From: Pelistega ratti
GTDB lineage: Bacteria; Pseudomonadota; Gammaproteobacteria; Burkholderiales; Burkholderiaceae_B
Direction of reading: 5' to 3'
Length of the DNA stretch: 64,000 nucleotides
Assembly: GCF_009833965.1 (NCBI RefSeq)
Contig: NZ_CP047165.1
Coordinates: 1,736,001-1,800,000 of the forward strand
Shown here: in pieces, positions 27,527 through 36,061 of the stretch
Position numbering within the stretch: position 1 is the first letter of the stretch
How the letters are laid out: each line of letters opens with the position of its first letter
The notes under the pieces: generated by a model
What the model was told of the DNA's origin: nothing
The model's database searches: none
Seen by the model: the letters and a program-made list of their open reading frames with translations, nothing else
Translations under genes and position numbers: made by a program

Positions 27527-27976
27527 TTAATCACCATAGAGTTTTTGACGTTTCTCACGGCGTTCCTGTGCTTCAAGTGAAAGGGTTGCGGTAGGGCGAG
27601 CGAGTAAGCGACCCAAACCAATAGGCTCACCTGTTTCTTCACACCAACCGTACTCTTTACTTTCGATTAGTTGTAAAGATTGCTGCACTTTTTTGAGTAA
27701 TTTTCGCTCGCGATCGCGTGTTCTTAACTCAAGTGCGTGTTCTTCTTCAATCGTTGCTCGATCGGCTGGGTCAGGAACAAACTGTGTTTCCCGTAAATTT
27801 TCTGTGGTAATATCCGCTTTATTAAGAATGTCATGCTCTAGCATTTTAAGACGATGTTTAAAGAATGCTAGTTGAACATCATTCATATAATCGTCTTCAG
27901 ACATTGCTAATAATTGCTCTTCCGTGATAACAGTTTCGTTATCAGGGGTTATCTCTTTTTTTGATGATTTTGCCAT
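27527..27976 (-). CDS. dksA: DksA-type RNA polymerase-binding transcription factor
   Basis: A 149-aa DksA that enters the RNA polymerase secondary channel and works with ppGpp. The coiled-coil arms and the tip with aspartates (FVPDPADRATIEEEHA region) are present. The zinc finger is reduced. E. coli DksA has four Cys at 114, 117, 135 and 138; here only the first remains (GWCEETGEPIG), and the other positions read T, S and A (ATLSLEAQ). ARPTA between them is kept. Zinc-free DksA forms are known and this may be usual for the lineage. It carries its own terminator and lies next to the CobW-family gene. Confidence 0.93.
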   Translation of the reverse strand: MAKSSKKEITPDNETVITEEQLLAMSEDDYMNDVQLAFFKHRLKMLEHDILNKADITTENLRETQFVPDPADRATIEEEHALELRTRDRERKLLKKVQQSLQLIESKEYGWCEETGEPIGLGRLLARPTATLSLEAQERREKRQKLYGD

Positions 27977-28031
27977 CCTTCAGTCTCCTAGATTAATACG
28001 GTTATTAAAACTACAGCTACCTTTACTACCT

Positions 28032-29114
28032 TTAAGCTAGGCACTGCATAAGTCCTTGTTGGAAGATTTCTTGGGGAAGTTTTCGTCCAATAAAGACAAT
28101 TTTGGTTTGTTTTTGCTCTTTACTTGCCCAAGGTTTACCAGGATTTGTACCTAAAATCATGTGAACCCCTTGAAGTAAGTAACGAACAGGAGCGCCTTTA
28201 AGGTAAAGAATACCTTTATAGCGATATAAATCAGGACCATATACCTGTACTAAACCACTGAGAAAATCGTCTAGTTTAACAGGATCAAAAGGTCGGTCTG
28301 ATGTAAATAAGAAAGCACCAATCTCATCATCATGATGTGCGTGATGGTGGTGATGGTGATCATGATGGCAGTGTTCATCACATTGATGGTCGTGGTGATG
28401 TTCATGATGGTGATGTTCATGGTCACAATCAGGGCCACACTCATGATCGTTTTTTTTAAGGAAATCTGGGTCAATCTCGAGAACTGAGTTTAAGTTAAAA
28501 CCAGTGATATCAAGAATGGAATGTAAATCGACTTCACCAAAATTAACCGGTGTAATTTTAGCGCGAGGATTCATTTTAATAAGCCGTTGACGTAATGCTT
28601 GATATTCGGCATCACTCACTAAATCGAGTTTAGATACCAAGATACGATCCGCAAAACCGACTTGTTGTTGTGCTTCTGGTTGTGTATCAAGTGTTTCCAT
28701 ACCATGTTTGGCATCAACAACGGTTAATACAGCATCTAACATATAGTAGCTAGCCACTTCTTCATCAATAAAGAAAGTTTGGCAGACAGGGCCTGGATTG
28801 GCTACACCTGTGGTTTCAATCATCACGCGTTCAAACTGTAGCTCACCTTTTTCACGGCGTGCTTTTAGGTCAAGTAAGGTGCGTTGTAAATCACCGCGGA
28901 CAGTACAACATACGCAGCCATTATTAAGTTCGATAATTTCTTCTTCGGTGTCTTGAACCAGTAATTCATTATCAATGCTTTCTGGCCCAAACTCATTTTC
29001 AATGACGGCGATTCGGCGACCATGAAACTCGTTAAGAATACGTTTCAAGAGCGTTGTTTTTCCTGATCCTAAAAAACCAGTAAGTACCGTAACCGGGATC
29101 ATTTCTGTAGCCAT
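28032..29114 (-). CDS. CobW/COG0523 family zinc-metallochaperone GTPase
   Basis: A 360-aa GTPase. Walker A GFLGSGKTTLLKRIL is near the N-terminus, and the family CxCC metal site NNGCVCCTVRGD follows. A very His-rich linker (about residues 225-265, with several Cys) precedes the C-terminal CobW_C domain. Members of this family deliver zinc to client proteins and are often induced by zinc shortage. The zur-znu locus lies just upstream, which supports a zinc role. A short palindrome lies about 75 bp before the start. Which client it serves is unknown. Confidence 0.9.
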   Translation of the reverse strand: MATEMIPVTVLTGFLGSGKTTLLKRILNEFHGRRIAVIENEFGPESIDNELLVQDTEEEIIELNNGCVCCTVRGDLQRTLLDLKARREKGELQFERVMIETTGVANPGPVCQTFFIDEEVASYYMLDAVLTVVDAKHGMETLDTQPEAQQQVGFADRILVSKLDLVSDAEYQALRQRLIKMNPRAKITPVNFGEVDLHSILDITGFNLNSVLEIDPDFLKKNDHECGPDCDHEHHHHEHHHDHQCDEHCHHDHHHHHHAHHDDEIGAFLFTSDRPFDPVKLDDFLSGLVQVYGPDLYRYKGILYLKGAPVRYLLQGVHMILGTNPGKPWASKEQKQTKIVFIGRKLPQEIFQQGLMQCLA

Positions 29115-29186
29115 TCTGAATTCCTAATTGAAATTAATTGGATGCTAATATTAAATAAGTTAAGTGTAGAAGTCTACCATAAAATT

Positions 29187-29199
29187 TGTTACGGTAACA
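29187..29199 (-). promoter_or_regulatory. Palindrome upstream of the CobW-family gene
   Basis: TGTTAC-G-GTAACA is a perfect 6-bp inverted repeat about 75 bp before the GTPase start. It resembles a Zur box but the half-sites are two bases closer together than in the canonical site. Regulatory role uncertain. Confidence 0.35.
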
Positions 29200-29564
29200 T
29201 GACAATATGCGATTAAAAATATCACTGCATCACAAAAATAAAAATATCAGCCCTATATGGGGGTAGGGGGTGAAAAAAACAAGTATTTTTTTATAGTTTT
29301 ATTATCTTTTACAATCCAATACCGATAAGTGACTAAATATATTTGGTAAATTTTGTTATAAATTAAGGTATGTGTTTTGAAAAAATAGATAAGTGTTATT
29401 AAAGCACAGTAAATAGCATTAAGTTACTCAAACAGTTCTTCCGCTTTGCTTCAGAAAATTCAGAAAACTCGCCTTATTAATTGCTTTGTGCTGCTGAAAA
29501 GGTAATGTTAAAGATAATTTAAGTATAAAGTATTTTGAACAAAAGAGGTTTATCACTTTTTATG

Positions 29565-29606
29565 AAAAACGTATCTTTTACGCATAGGTATAAAAGATAC
29601 GTTTTT
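29565..29606 (-). terminator. Terminator of zur
   Basis: AAAAACGTATCTTTTA (29565-29580) and TAAAAGATACGTTTTT (29591-29606) are perfect 16-bp complements, 15 bp after the zur stop. The T-rich end suits termination in either direction. Confidence 0.8.
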
Positions 29607-29621
29607 GTAACGTGCTATTGA

Positions 29622-30107
29622 TTATTCTTCTTTATGTTGTTGGCAGTTAGGACAAGTTGCTCGAATTTCTGTTTGTGGTGCGTTTTGGCTAAAACCGACT
29701 GCTTGGAGTAAGTCTTTCAATTGTTGATTAATTTCTGGAGCACTGATTTCTTGTACTGTACCACATTCTGTACAAACGGCTAGTAAATCATGGTGTTGAT
29801 GTGCATCTTCATGGATATGCTGACAGGCTGTCCAGCCATTAATAGCATCTAGGCGGTGGATAAATCCTTCTTCTTCTAAAAACTCAAGTGCACGATAGAT
29901 GGTGGCTGGTTTTGAGCTAGGATGGATAGCCTGCATTTGCTCAAGTAATTCATAGGCTTTAAGCCCTCGTCCATTCTTGAGCATAAGTGTTAAGACTTGT
30001 TCTCGAATAGGGGTAAGTCGTTTACCTCGTGCCATACATAAGGAATTGGCTTCGGCTAGGCTTTGTTCTATAGAATGAGGGTAGGGACATGTCATCGTAA
30101 AATCCAT
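29622..30107 (-). CDS. zur: Zur, zinc-responsive Fur-family repressor
   Basis: A 161-aa Fur-family protein. The winged helix covers residues 20-90 (GKRLTPIREQVLTLML, KPATIYRALEFLEEEGFIHRL). Metal-site residues include HIHEDAHQHHDLLAVC, and two CxxC pairs, CTEC and CPNC, form the structural zinc site. Divergent linkage to znuCB and znuA and the Zur-type box between them identify it as Zur rather than Fur. It is expected to repress the znu operon, and possibly itself, when zinc is sufficient. An ATG four codons in is an alternative start. Confidence 0.92.
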   Translation of the reverse strand: MDFTMTCPYPHSIEQSLAEANSLCMARGKRLTPIREQVLTLMLKNGRGLKAYELLEQMQAIHPSSKPATIYRALEFLEEEGFIHRLDAINGWTACQHIHEDAHQHHDLLAVCTECGTVQEISAPEINQQLKDLLQAVGFSQNAPQTEIRATCPNCQQHKEE

Positions 30108-30160
30108 TTCTGTCTCTCTTTATGCAGTACCTGATTTTATAAAAATGTGATACTATCACT

Positions 30161-30179
30161 TATGTTATATTATAACATA
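30161..30179. promoter_or_regulatory. Zur box in the zur-znu divergent promoter
   Basis: ATGTTATA-T-TATAACAT is a perfect inverted repeat that matches the enterobacterial Zur consensus core (TGTTATA-N-TATAACA). One more complementary base flanks it on each side. It lies 53 bp before zur and 39 bp before the GTG of the small membrane protein gene, so it can control both directions. Confidence 0.85.
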
Positions 30180-30218
30180 TGATACAATATCTCAAAATCA
30201 TAATACGCAGGTGATAAT

Positions 30219-30413
30219 GTGCATTCTACCGTAAAACCAACACTTTATGTCAATACATTCGCTTCTAATAATGTCATGCATTCAACCAAAAATACGCTCT
30301 CAGGTATAAAGAAGAGTATTTTAACGGAATCTGTTTTTGCTCGTTTAGCCGGGGTAGGTATTGCTTTGGTGCTACTTTGGGGTATTGTTGCTTATGCTTT
30401 GGGATGGCTCTAA
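30219..30413 (+). CDS. Small single-pass membrane protein, first gene of the znu operon
   Basis: A 64-aa protein with an N-terminal polar half and one C-terminal membrane helix (LAGVGIALVLLWGIVAYALG). The start is GTG at 30219, preceded by AGGTGA. It is the first gene behind the Zur box, and its stop is directly followed by the ATG of the ABC ATPase, so it is co-translated with zinc uptake genes. I do not recognise a family. A helper role for the zinc transporter is inferred from position only. Confidence 0.65.
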   Translation: MHSTVKPTLYVNTFASNNVMHSTKNTLSGIKKSILTESVFARLAGVGIALVLLWGIVAYALGWL

Positions 30414-31130
30414 ATGTTTGCTATCCGTTTAGATGGTGTGTGTGTTGGTAAACGTGAGAATACCGATGATTTTATCCTAAAGGATATTACGGGACAATTT
30501 GAACAAGGATCTATGACGGCTATTTTAGGGCCTAATGGCGCAGGTAAGTCCACATTAATTAAAACGATTAGTGGGTTTTTAAAGCCTATTCAAGGTAGTA
30601 TCACCATTGCCGATACTTTAAAAAATCAGCTCAGTTTATTACCTCAACTCAGTGAGATAGATCGCTCTTTTCCTATTACTGTATATGATTTGGTCGCATT
30701 AGGGGCTTGGCGAAGAGTGGGGGCTTTTAGAGGGTATAGTCAGCAAGAAAAAGAAAAAATTGCGACAGCCTTAGAGCAAGTTGGTCTAACGGCTTATGCG
30801 AATCAATTAATCGGAACACTATCAGGTGGACAGCTACAGCGTGCTTTGTTTGCACGTTTAATTGTTAGAGATCCTCAAGTATTCTTATTAGATGAGCCAT
30901 TAACGGCGATTGATGAAGATACAGAAGAGCAATTGGTTCAGATTATGCAAGGGTGGTATAAAGCAGGTCGTACGGTTATGGCGGTATTGCATGATGCTGC
31001 ATTGGTGCAACGTGTGTTCCCCCAAACTTTATTACTGGCAAGTGAAGTCGTTGCATGGGGTGAAACATCAACTGTTTTACAAGAAGAAAATCTGCAAAAA
31101 GCGCGCCGTCTCGTATTAAGGGGATTTTAA
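30414..31130 (+). CDS. znuC: Zinc ABC transporter ATPase ZnuC
   Basis: A 238-aa ABC ATPase with Walker A GPNGAGKST, Q-loop LLPQLSEIDRSFP, signature LSGGQLQRALFAR, Walker B VFLLDEP and switch His in AVLHDAA. The Q-loop and the stretch after it are typical of ABC-3 metal importers. It starts right after the small membrane protein and overlaps znuB by one base (TAATG). It energises zinc import at the inner membrane. Confidence 0.9.
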   Translation: MFAIRLDGVCVGKRENTDDFILKDITGQFEQGSMTAILGPNGAGKSTLIKTISGFLKPIQGSITIADTLKNQLSLLPQLSEIDRSFPITVYDLVALGAWRRVGAFRGYSQQEKEKIATALEQVGLTAYANQLIGTLSGGQLQRALFARLIVRDPQVFLLDEPLTAIDEDTEEQLVQIMQGWYKAGRTVMAVLHDAALVQRVFPQTLLLASEVVAWGETSTVLQEENLQKARRLVLRGF

Positions 31131-31981
31131 TGCTATATGAGCTTTTTATTGCCCCTTTTACGATGTTTGATTTTATGGCAAGGGGCTTGTTTGGCGGTAT
31201 ATTTTTGGCTTTATCTGCTAGTTCGCTTGGTGTTTTTTTGGTATTAAGGCGAATGAGTCTTGTGGCAGATTCTATGTCTCATACGATTTTACCGGGGGTT
31301 GCACTAGGTTTTTTAGTGGCTGGTATGTCAATGGGAGCCATGTTATTGGGGGGGATGATAACGGGTATTTTAGTGGCGTTATTAGCAGGATTTATTGCAC
31401 GAATAACCAGTTTAAAAGAAGAATCAAGTTTTGCCGCTTTTTATCTGATTTCATTAGGGTTAGGGGTAATATTGGTTTCATTAAGAGGGACGAATATGGA
31501 TCTTTTACATGTGCTTTTTGGTTCTGTATTAACACTCGATAATGAAAGCCTATTAATGATTATGGTGATGAGTAGTCTCTCAATTATTGTTCTCACGATG
31601 ATTTATCGCCCCCTTATTATTGATTGTTTAGATCCTGCTTTTTTACGGGCAGAAGGAGGGGGAGGTAGTATGACACACGTAGTTTTTTTACTCTTACTGG
31701 TGGTTAATTTATTAGCAGGATTTCAAGTATTGGGTACGTTAATGGTGGTAGGAATAATGCTTTTACCAGCAATTGCGGCTAAATTTCTAGGAAAAACATT
31801 AATGACGCAGATTGTGTTGGCAGTACTGATTGGTATATTGAGTGTTTACTTTGGTCTTGTTTTTTCCTTTCATATTAGTTTACCTGCCTCCGCCTGTATT
31901 ATCTTGACGGCAGGTGTAATTTATATACTCGCCTTATTATTTGGTCGGTATGGTGGACTATTACATCGAATAAATTTCTAG
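31130..31981 (+). CDS. znuB: Zinc ABC transporter permease ZnuB
   Basis: A 283-aa ABC-3 family permease with about eight hydrophobic segments. It has the early LRRMSLVADSMSHTILPGVA motif and QVLGTLMVVGIMLLPAIAAK later, both typical of zinc/manganese permeases. It overlaps znuC by one base. The membrane channel of the zinc importer. Confidence 0.92.
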   Translation: MLYELFIAPFTMFDFMARGLFGGIFLALSASSLGVFLVLRRMSLVADSMSHTILPGVALGFLVAGMSMGAMLLGGMITGILVALLAGFIARITSLKEESSFAAFYLISLGLGVILVSLRGTNMDLLHVLFGSVLTLDNESLLMIMVMSSLSIIVLTMIYRPLIIDCLDPAFLRAEGGGGSMTHVVFLLLLVVNLLAGFQVLGTLMVVGIMLLPAIAAKFLGKTLMTQIVLAVLIGILSVYFGLVFSFHISLPASACIILTAGVIYILALLFGRYGGLLHRINF

Positions 31982-32093
31982 TCGTTATTCTTCTTTAGCA
32001 AAAGGTTTATAGGGCTTATTTAAATGGTTTCCTATTTTCCCTATGTTTAGAGAGTATGCCGTTTATTATTCATTATTGATATAGAGGTTTTAT

Positions 32094-33110
32094 ATGAAAA
32101 AAAGTTTAATGGCGCTTGGATTAGGCTTATGGTTAAGTGCTTCTGCTTATGCGCATAATATCACGGTAGCAACAAGTTTTTCTATTTTAGAAGATATGGT
32201 TAAAAATGTTGGTGGAGAGCATATAACGGTAGTCAATATATTAGGGGCCGATAAAGATGCACATCATTACGAATTTAAACCAAGTGATGTAAAACAATTT
32301 GCTTCGGATAAAGGGGTTAAAGTCTTTTTTACGAATGGACTTGGTATGGATCCGTGGGCAGATGCTTTAGTAAAGGCAAGTGGTTTTAAAGGAAAAGTTG
32401 TTAAAGTTTCTGATGGTGTTGAGCTTCGTTTATTTGATGCAAATAAGGGAGCAGAGAAAGATTCTCACCAACATAAGGAAACAGTGGATATCCATCATCA
32501 TCATGATGGAGAGCATCACCATGATCACCACTCACATGATACACATGATCATAGTGAGAAACACGATCATGAACATCATCACCACGGTGCTATTGATCCA
32601 CACGCTTGGCAAAATTTAAAGAATGCACAAATCTATGTGGATAATATCACTAAAGCATTAAGTGAATTAGATGCTGATCATGCAGAGATTTTCCAAAAAA
32701 ATGCACAAGACTATAAAGAAAAAATAGCCGAATTAGATAAAACACTTGCTAAGGATTTTGCGCAGTTACCAGAAAATCATCGCTATTTAGTAACATCACA
32801 TGAAGCACTGGGGTATTTTGCCGATGCATATGGACTAAAAGTATTGACCCCATTAGGGATTTCAAGTGATGCAGAGCCTTCCGCAAAAGAAATGGTTGAT
32901 GTTATTAATACGATTCGTTCTTTAAAAATACCTACTGTATTTTTAGAAAATGTTAAGAATCCAAAATTATTAGAACAAATTGCAAAAGAAAGTGGTGCTA
33001 AGATTGGTGGAGTTCTTTATACAGATGCCTTATCAGCAAAGGGAGAAGGTAGCACTTATTTAGGTATGATAAAAGCGAATGCTAAGACTATTTTGGAGGG
33101 ATTGAAATAA
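32094..33110 (+). CDS. znuA: Zinc-binding periplasmic protein ZnuA
   Basis: A 338-aa exported receptor. The signal peptide ends near residue 20 (AYA-HNI). Zinc ligands are expected in DAHHYEF, DPHAWQN and SHEALGYF. A charged His/Asp-rich loop at about residues 122-165 is the mark of zinc (rather than manganese) receptors and may store or sense zinc. It lies 112 bp after znuB, with no Zur box in that gap, so it is probably read from the upstream promoter. A strong terminator follows. Confidence 0.95.
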   Translation: MKKSLMALGLGLWLSASAYAHNITVATSFSILEDMVKNVGGEHITVVNILGADKDAHHYEFKPSDVKQFASDKGVKVFFTNGLGMDPWADALVKASGFKGKVVKVSDGVELRLFDANKGAEKDSHQHKETVDIHHHHDGEHHHDHHSHDTHDHSEKHDHEHHHHGAIDPHAWQNLKNAQIYVDNITKALSELDADHAEIFQKNAQDYKEKIAELDKTLAKDFAQLPENHRYLVTSHEALGYFADAYGLKVLTPLGISSDAEPSAKEMVDVINTIRSLKIPTVFLENVKNPKLLEQIAKESGAKIGGVLYTDALSAKGEGSTYLGMIKANAKTILEGLK

Positions 33111-33145
33111 AAATCCTTTTTAAAATAGTTTAAGGTTAAATAATT

Positions 33146-33184
33146 ATATCCCCTAAGATAAAGTTGCTTAGGGGATATTTTTTT
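33146..33184 (+). terminator. Rho-independent terminator of the znu operon
   Basis: ATATCCCCTAAG (33146-33157) and CTTAGGGGATAT (33167-33178) pair perfectly over 12 bp, followed by eight or more T. Confidence 0.95.
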
Positions 33185-33328
33185 GCGAAAAAGAATAGGG
33201 GGTGACATAGTTGAGTGTAGAAGAGTATTTGTTATGATGTGTGGTAAATATAATTCTCTATGAATAGGCTGTTGTTTTAATTTGATTTAAGGGGGAATTA
33301 TTCGAAAATAGCATTTAATAATTATCCC

Positions 33329-34297
33329 TTATTTCTTCCTCTTTGCACGAGGGTGTGCTTGATCATAAACTTTGGCTAAATGTTGAAAATCTAACCTTGT
33401 ATAAATCTGTGTGGTGGCAATATTGCTATGTCCAAGTAGTTCTTGTACGGCTCGCAAATCTTGTGAAGATTGTAAGAGGTGGCTTGCAAAGCTATGACGA
33501 AGAATATGAGGGTGGATATTGGCAGGAATATTACTCTTTATCCCTAGTTTTTTGAGCTGTATTTGTACGACACGGGGGCTAATTCTTGCACCTCTTTCGC
33601 CCAAAAATAAAGCGTATTGATCTTTGGGAGGGGTCGAGGGTTTAAGTAAAAGGGGGCGTTTGCTGAGCCAGTATTCAATGGCTTGAATGGCTTTTTCACC
33701 GAGTGGTAAAAGGCGTGTTTTTTTACCCTTACCAATGACGGTGACTTCTTTTTCGTTTAAATCTAACCACCCTTGTGATTCATATTGTCCCTCTTTATGA
33801 AATTGGATATCAACGTTTACTAATTCAGAAAGACGTAATCCACTAGAGTAAAAAAGCTCAAACATGGCTTGATCTCTTGCAGCGATAGGGTTGTGGCTGC
33901 TGAGATTAAGTCCTGTATCTAAAAGTGTTTTTGCTTGATCAGCAGATAGTGCCTTTGGCAAAGTACGCGGTACTTTAGGAGCTTTGACATCTACGGTAGG
34001 ATTGATGGTTAAATGGTGATGAATACTAAACCATTTATAAAAGCTACGCCAAGTAGATAAAATCCTTGCTAATGAACGAGGCGTATAGTCTTGTGAATGT
34101 AAACGGGCGATGGCAGAGCGAATTTGAGTGTTTTGTATTTTATCTAGGGGTATGGAGGGGTATAGCCCTAAGAGTATTTGTATATCCCGTTGATAAGCAT
34201 TTACCGTATGCGTCGAATAGCGTTTTTCAGCAGATAAATAGCGTAACCAATGTGTAACGGCTTCTGGTAATACGGTTATCTTTTCAGTTGTATTCAT
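33329..34297 (-). CDS. xerC: Tyrosine recombinase XerC
   Basis: A 322-aa site-specific recombinase of normal length. The N-terminal SAM-like core-binding domain includes LRYLSAEKRYSTHTVNAYQRD. The catalytic set is visible: Arg in SSGLRLSELVNVD, Lys in VIGKGKKTRLLP, HxxR in HILRHSFASHLL, and the downstream His and nucleophile Tyr in LLGHSNIATTQIYTRLD. With XerD it resolves chromosome dimers at dif. Last gene of dapF-DUF484-xerC, the usual order in this group. Confidence 0.95.
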   Translation of the reverse strand: MNTTEKITVLPEAVTHWLRYLSAEKRYSTHTVNAYQRDIQILLGLYPSIPLDKIQNTQIRSAIARLHSQDYTPRSLARILSTWRSFYKWFSIHHHLTINPTVDVKAPKVPRTLPKALSADQAKTLLDTGLNLSSHNPIAARDQAMFELFYSSGLRLSELVNVDIQFHKEGQYESQGWLDLNEKEVTVIGKGKKTRLLPLGEKAIQAIEYWLSKRPLLLKPSTPPKDQYALFLGERGARISPRVVQIQLKKLGIKSNIPANIHPHILRHSFASHLLQSSQDLRAVQELLGHSNIATTQIYTRLDFQHLAKVYDQAHPRAKRKK

Positions 34298-34386
34298 AGA
34301 ATGTATAAGGATAAGAGGATATACTGGTATGAATAGTTTTTCATAGGGTGGATAGGTATTAAACCATACCTATCCGATGGATTTCA

Positions 34387-35163
34387 TTAAGCAGGATTAA
34401 GCTCAGGGTAATCATCATCCGCTTTTTCTTCTGATGATGTTTTGAGATCTTCTTCGGTAATAGGCTCTTCGCTATCTTGCGTTTCATCGTCAGGATAATC
34501 TTCTTCCATTAATGAGGGAGCTAATCGAGAAATTGCTGCACTCGTAAGAAAACCGAGTGTTTCTAAAAAGAGTGTACCCATACCCTCATAAAAATGACTA
34601 TTATCTTTACTACCAAAGATTAAAGCCCCTACTGTATTATCGTTTACATAAATAGGAATAACCGCAATAGAAGCGGGGGTTTCACTTAACCATGCGGTAA
34701 TGCCTTGGTGTACCTTTTTACCTGTATAGGGGATAGAGAGTGACTGAATATAGTCTTGTACTTCTTTGTTATCTTCTACTTGATAACTTTCAAGACGTTC
34801 TAAGCCCCATAAAATTAACTCAACTTCTAAGTCAGGGAAAGCATCTTGTAATCCTGTCACAATAGCGGCAGGGAGTAGCTCTTCTTCTTTTTGAGCCAGT
34901 AATGAGGCACACCAATCGGTAATGGTATCGTTAATTCCTTGGTTTTCATAAGCAATATGACCAAGAGCTTGAAGTTCTGCCTGATTATTTTTGAGTTGCT
35001 GGCGTAGTGTAGTGACTTGACGTTCTAAGAGAGAGAGCGTACCAGAACCATTTGGATCGGGTACACGAATTTCTGCAAAAACATCAGCGTGTTCGATAAG
35101 AAAATTAGGATTTTGACGTAGAAACTCAGCAATAGACTGAGCATTAAATAGTGTATCTGTCAT
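34387..35163 (-). CDS. DUF484 family protein
   Basis: A 258-aa GAF-like cytoplasmic protein. The N-terminus AQSIAEFLRQNPNFLIEHAD is the typical DUF484 opening, followed by a short coiled coil (LERQVTTLRQQLKNNQAELQ) and a GAF-like region ending near residue 215. The last 40 residues are acidic and look disordered. It is encoded between dapF and xerC, as in many proteobacteria. Function unknown. Confidence 0.9.
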   Translation of the reverse strand: MTDTLFNAQSIAEFLRQNPNFLIEHADVFAEIRVPDPNGSGTLSLLERQVTTLRQQLKNNQAELQALGHIAYENQGINDTITDWCASLLAQKEEELLPAAIVTGLQDAFPDLEVELILWGLERLESYQVEDNKEVQDYIQSLSIPYTGKKVHQGITAWLSETPASIAVIPIYVNDNTVGALIFGSKDNSHFYEGMGTLFLETLGFLTSAAISRLAPSLMEEDYPDDETQDSEEPITEEDLKTSSEEKADDDYPELNPA

Positions 35164-35174
35164 GGATATATAAC

Positions 35175-36050
35175 CTATTTAGGAAATGTATTGACAAGGG
35201 CATCAATATCAACAATGCCTTCAAATACTGTTGTAGCAGGGCCAGTCATTACAATCGATTGACCATCATAATGAATGCGTAAATCCCCCCCTCGAGTATG
35301 TACAAGTACAGGACTTTGCAATAAACCTCGGCGAATACCAGCAACAGCAGCGGCACAAGCACCTGTTCCGCAAGCAAGGGTTTCTCCTGCTCCTCGTTCA
35401 TAAACACGAAGATTAATCTCTTGAGGATTAAGCACTTGCATAAAACCAGCATTGACACGGTTTTTAAAACGAGGGTGTGATTCAATAAGTGGCCCTTGTT
35501 CTTCAACAGGGGCTGTTTGAATATCATCAACTATTTGAACAGCATGAGGGTTAGAAATGCCGACAAGTGATAACGCAACGGTATCACCATTATCAAGGGG
35601 AAGTGTCCATACGGTATCTTGTGCGATTTGTTTAGAGGATAAACCATTCACATCAAAAGCAACAGCCTCTGGTGAAAAACGAGTTTGCCCCATTTCTACA
35701 CTGACCGTATGATCATCGTGTTCGGTGAGGGTAATTAAGCCTGTTGCAATTTCTGCTTTAAGGGGATTGTGTCCAGAAAGTTTTTGTTCATGTACAAAAC
35801 GTACAAAGCAACGCGCCCCATTACCACAATGCTCTACTTCACTACCATCGGCATTAAAAATACGATAGCGAAAGTGTGCTTCTGGGTGACTAGGATCTTC
35901 TACCAACAGTATTTGATCTGCGCCAATGCCGAAATGACGATGAGCAAGTGCTCTGGCACGTTCGGGTGTCATTTGAATGGATTGTCGCACACCATCAAGA
36001 ACGATAAAATCATTCCCAACACCGTGCATTTTGGTAAAGTGCCATTTCAT
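35175..36050 (-). CDS. dapF: Diaminopimelate epimerase
   Basis: A 291-aa enzyme converting LL- to meso-diaminopimelate for lysine and peptidoglycan. Both catalytic cysteines are present: [14 protein letters not shown] and [15 protein letters not shown]. The N-terminus [14 protein letters not shown] is typical. It sits 11 bp before DUF484 and directly downstream of gatB on the same strand. Confidence 0.97.
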   Translation of the reverse strand: MKWHFTKMHGVGNDFIVLDGVRQSIQMTPERARALAHRHFGIGADQILLVEDPSHPEAHFRYRIFNADGSEVEHCGNGARCFVRFVHEQKLSGHNPLKAEIATGLITLTEHDDHTVSVEMGQTRFSPEAVAFDVNGLSSKQIAQDTVWTLPLDNGDTVALSLVGISNPHAVQIVDDIQTAPVEEQGPLIESHPRFKNRVNAGFMQVLNPQEINLRVYERGAGETLACGTGACAAAVAGIRRGLLQSPVLVHTRGGDLRIHYDGQSIVMTGPATTVFEGIVDIDALVNTFPK

Positions 36051-36061
36051 ACTGAACCACC

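Larger units (their letters stand above)
29115..29621. other. Intergenic region between the CobW-family GTPase and zur
   Basis: About 500 bp without a gene. It contains a small palindrome TGTTACGGTAACA at 29187-29199 and the zur terminator at 29565-29606. The remainder is AT-rich and unremarkable. Confidence 0.5.

Noticed and set aside
28271..28474. 67-codon frame within the His-rich region of the CobW-family gene
   Set aside because: It is a frame shadow of the CAT/CAC-rich linker, giving a Met/Ile/Thr-rich sequence without meaning.
29187..29199. Second Zur box before the CobW-family gene
   Set aside because: The palindrome TGTTACGGTAACA has half-sites two bases closer together than the canonical Zur box, so I list it only as an uncharacterised palindrome.
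32380..32619. 79-codon alternative frame in znuA
   Set aside because: It overlaps the well-supported ZnuA frame over its His-rich loop and is another composition shadow.
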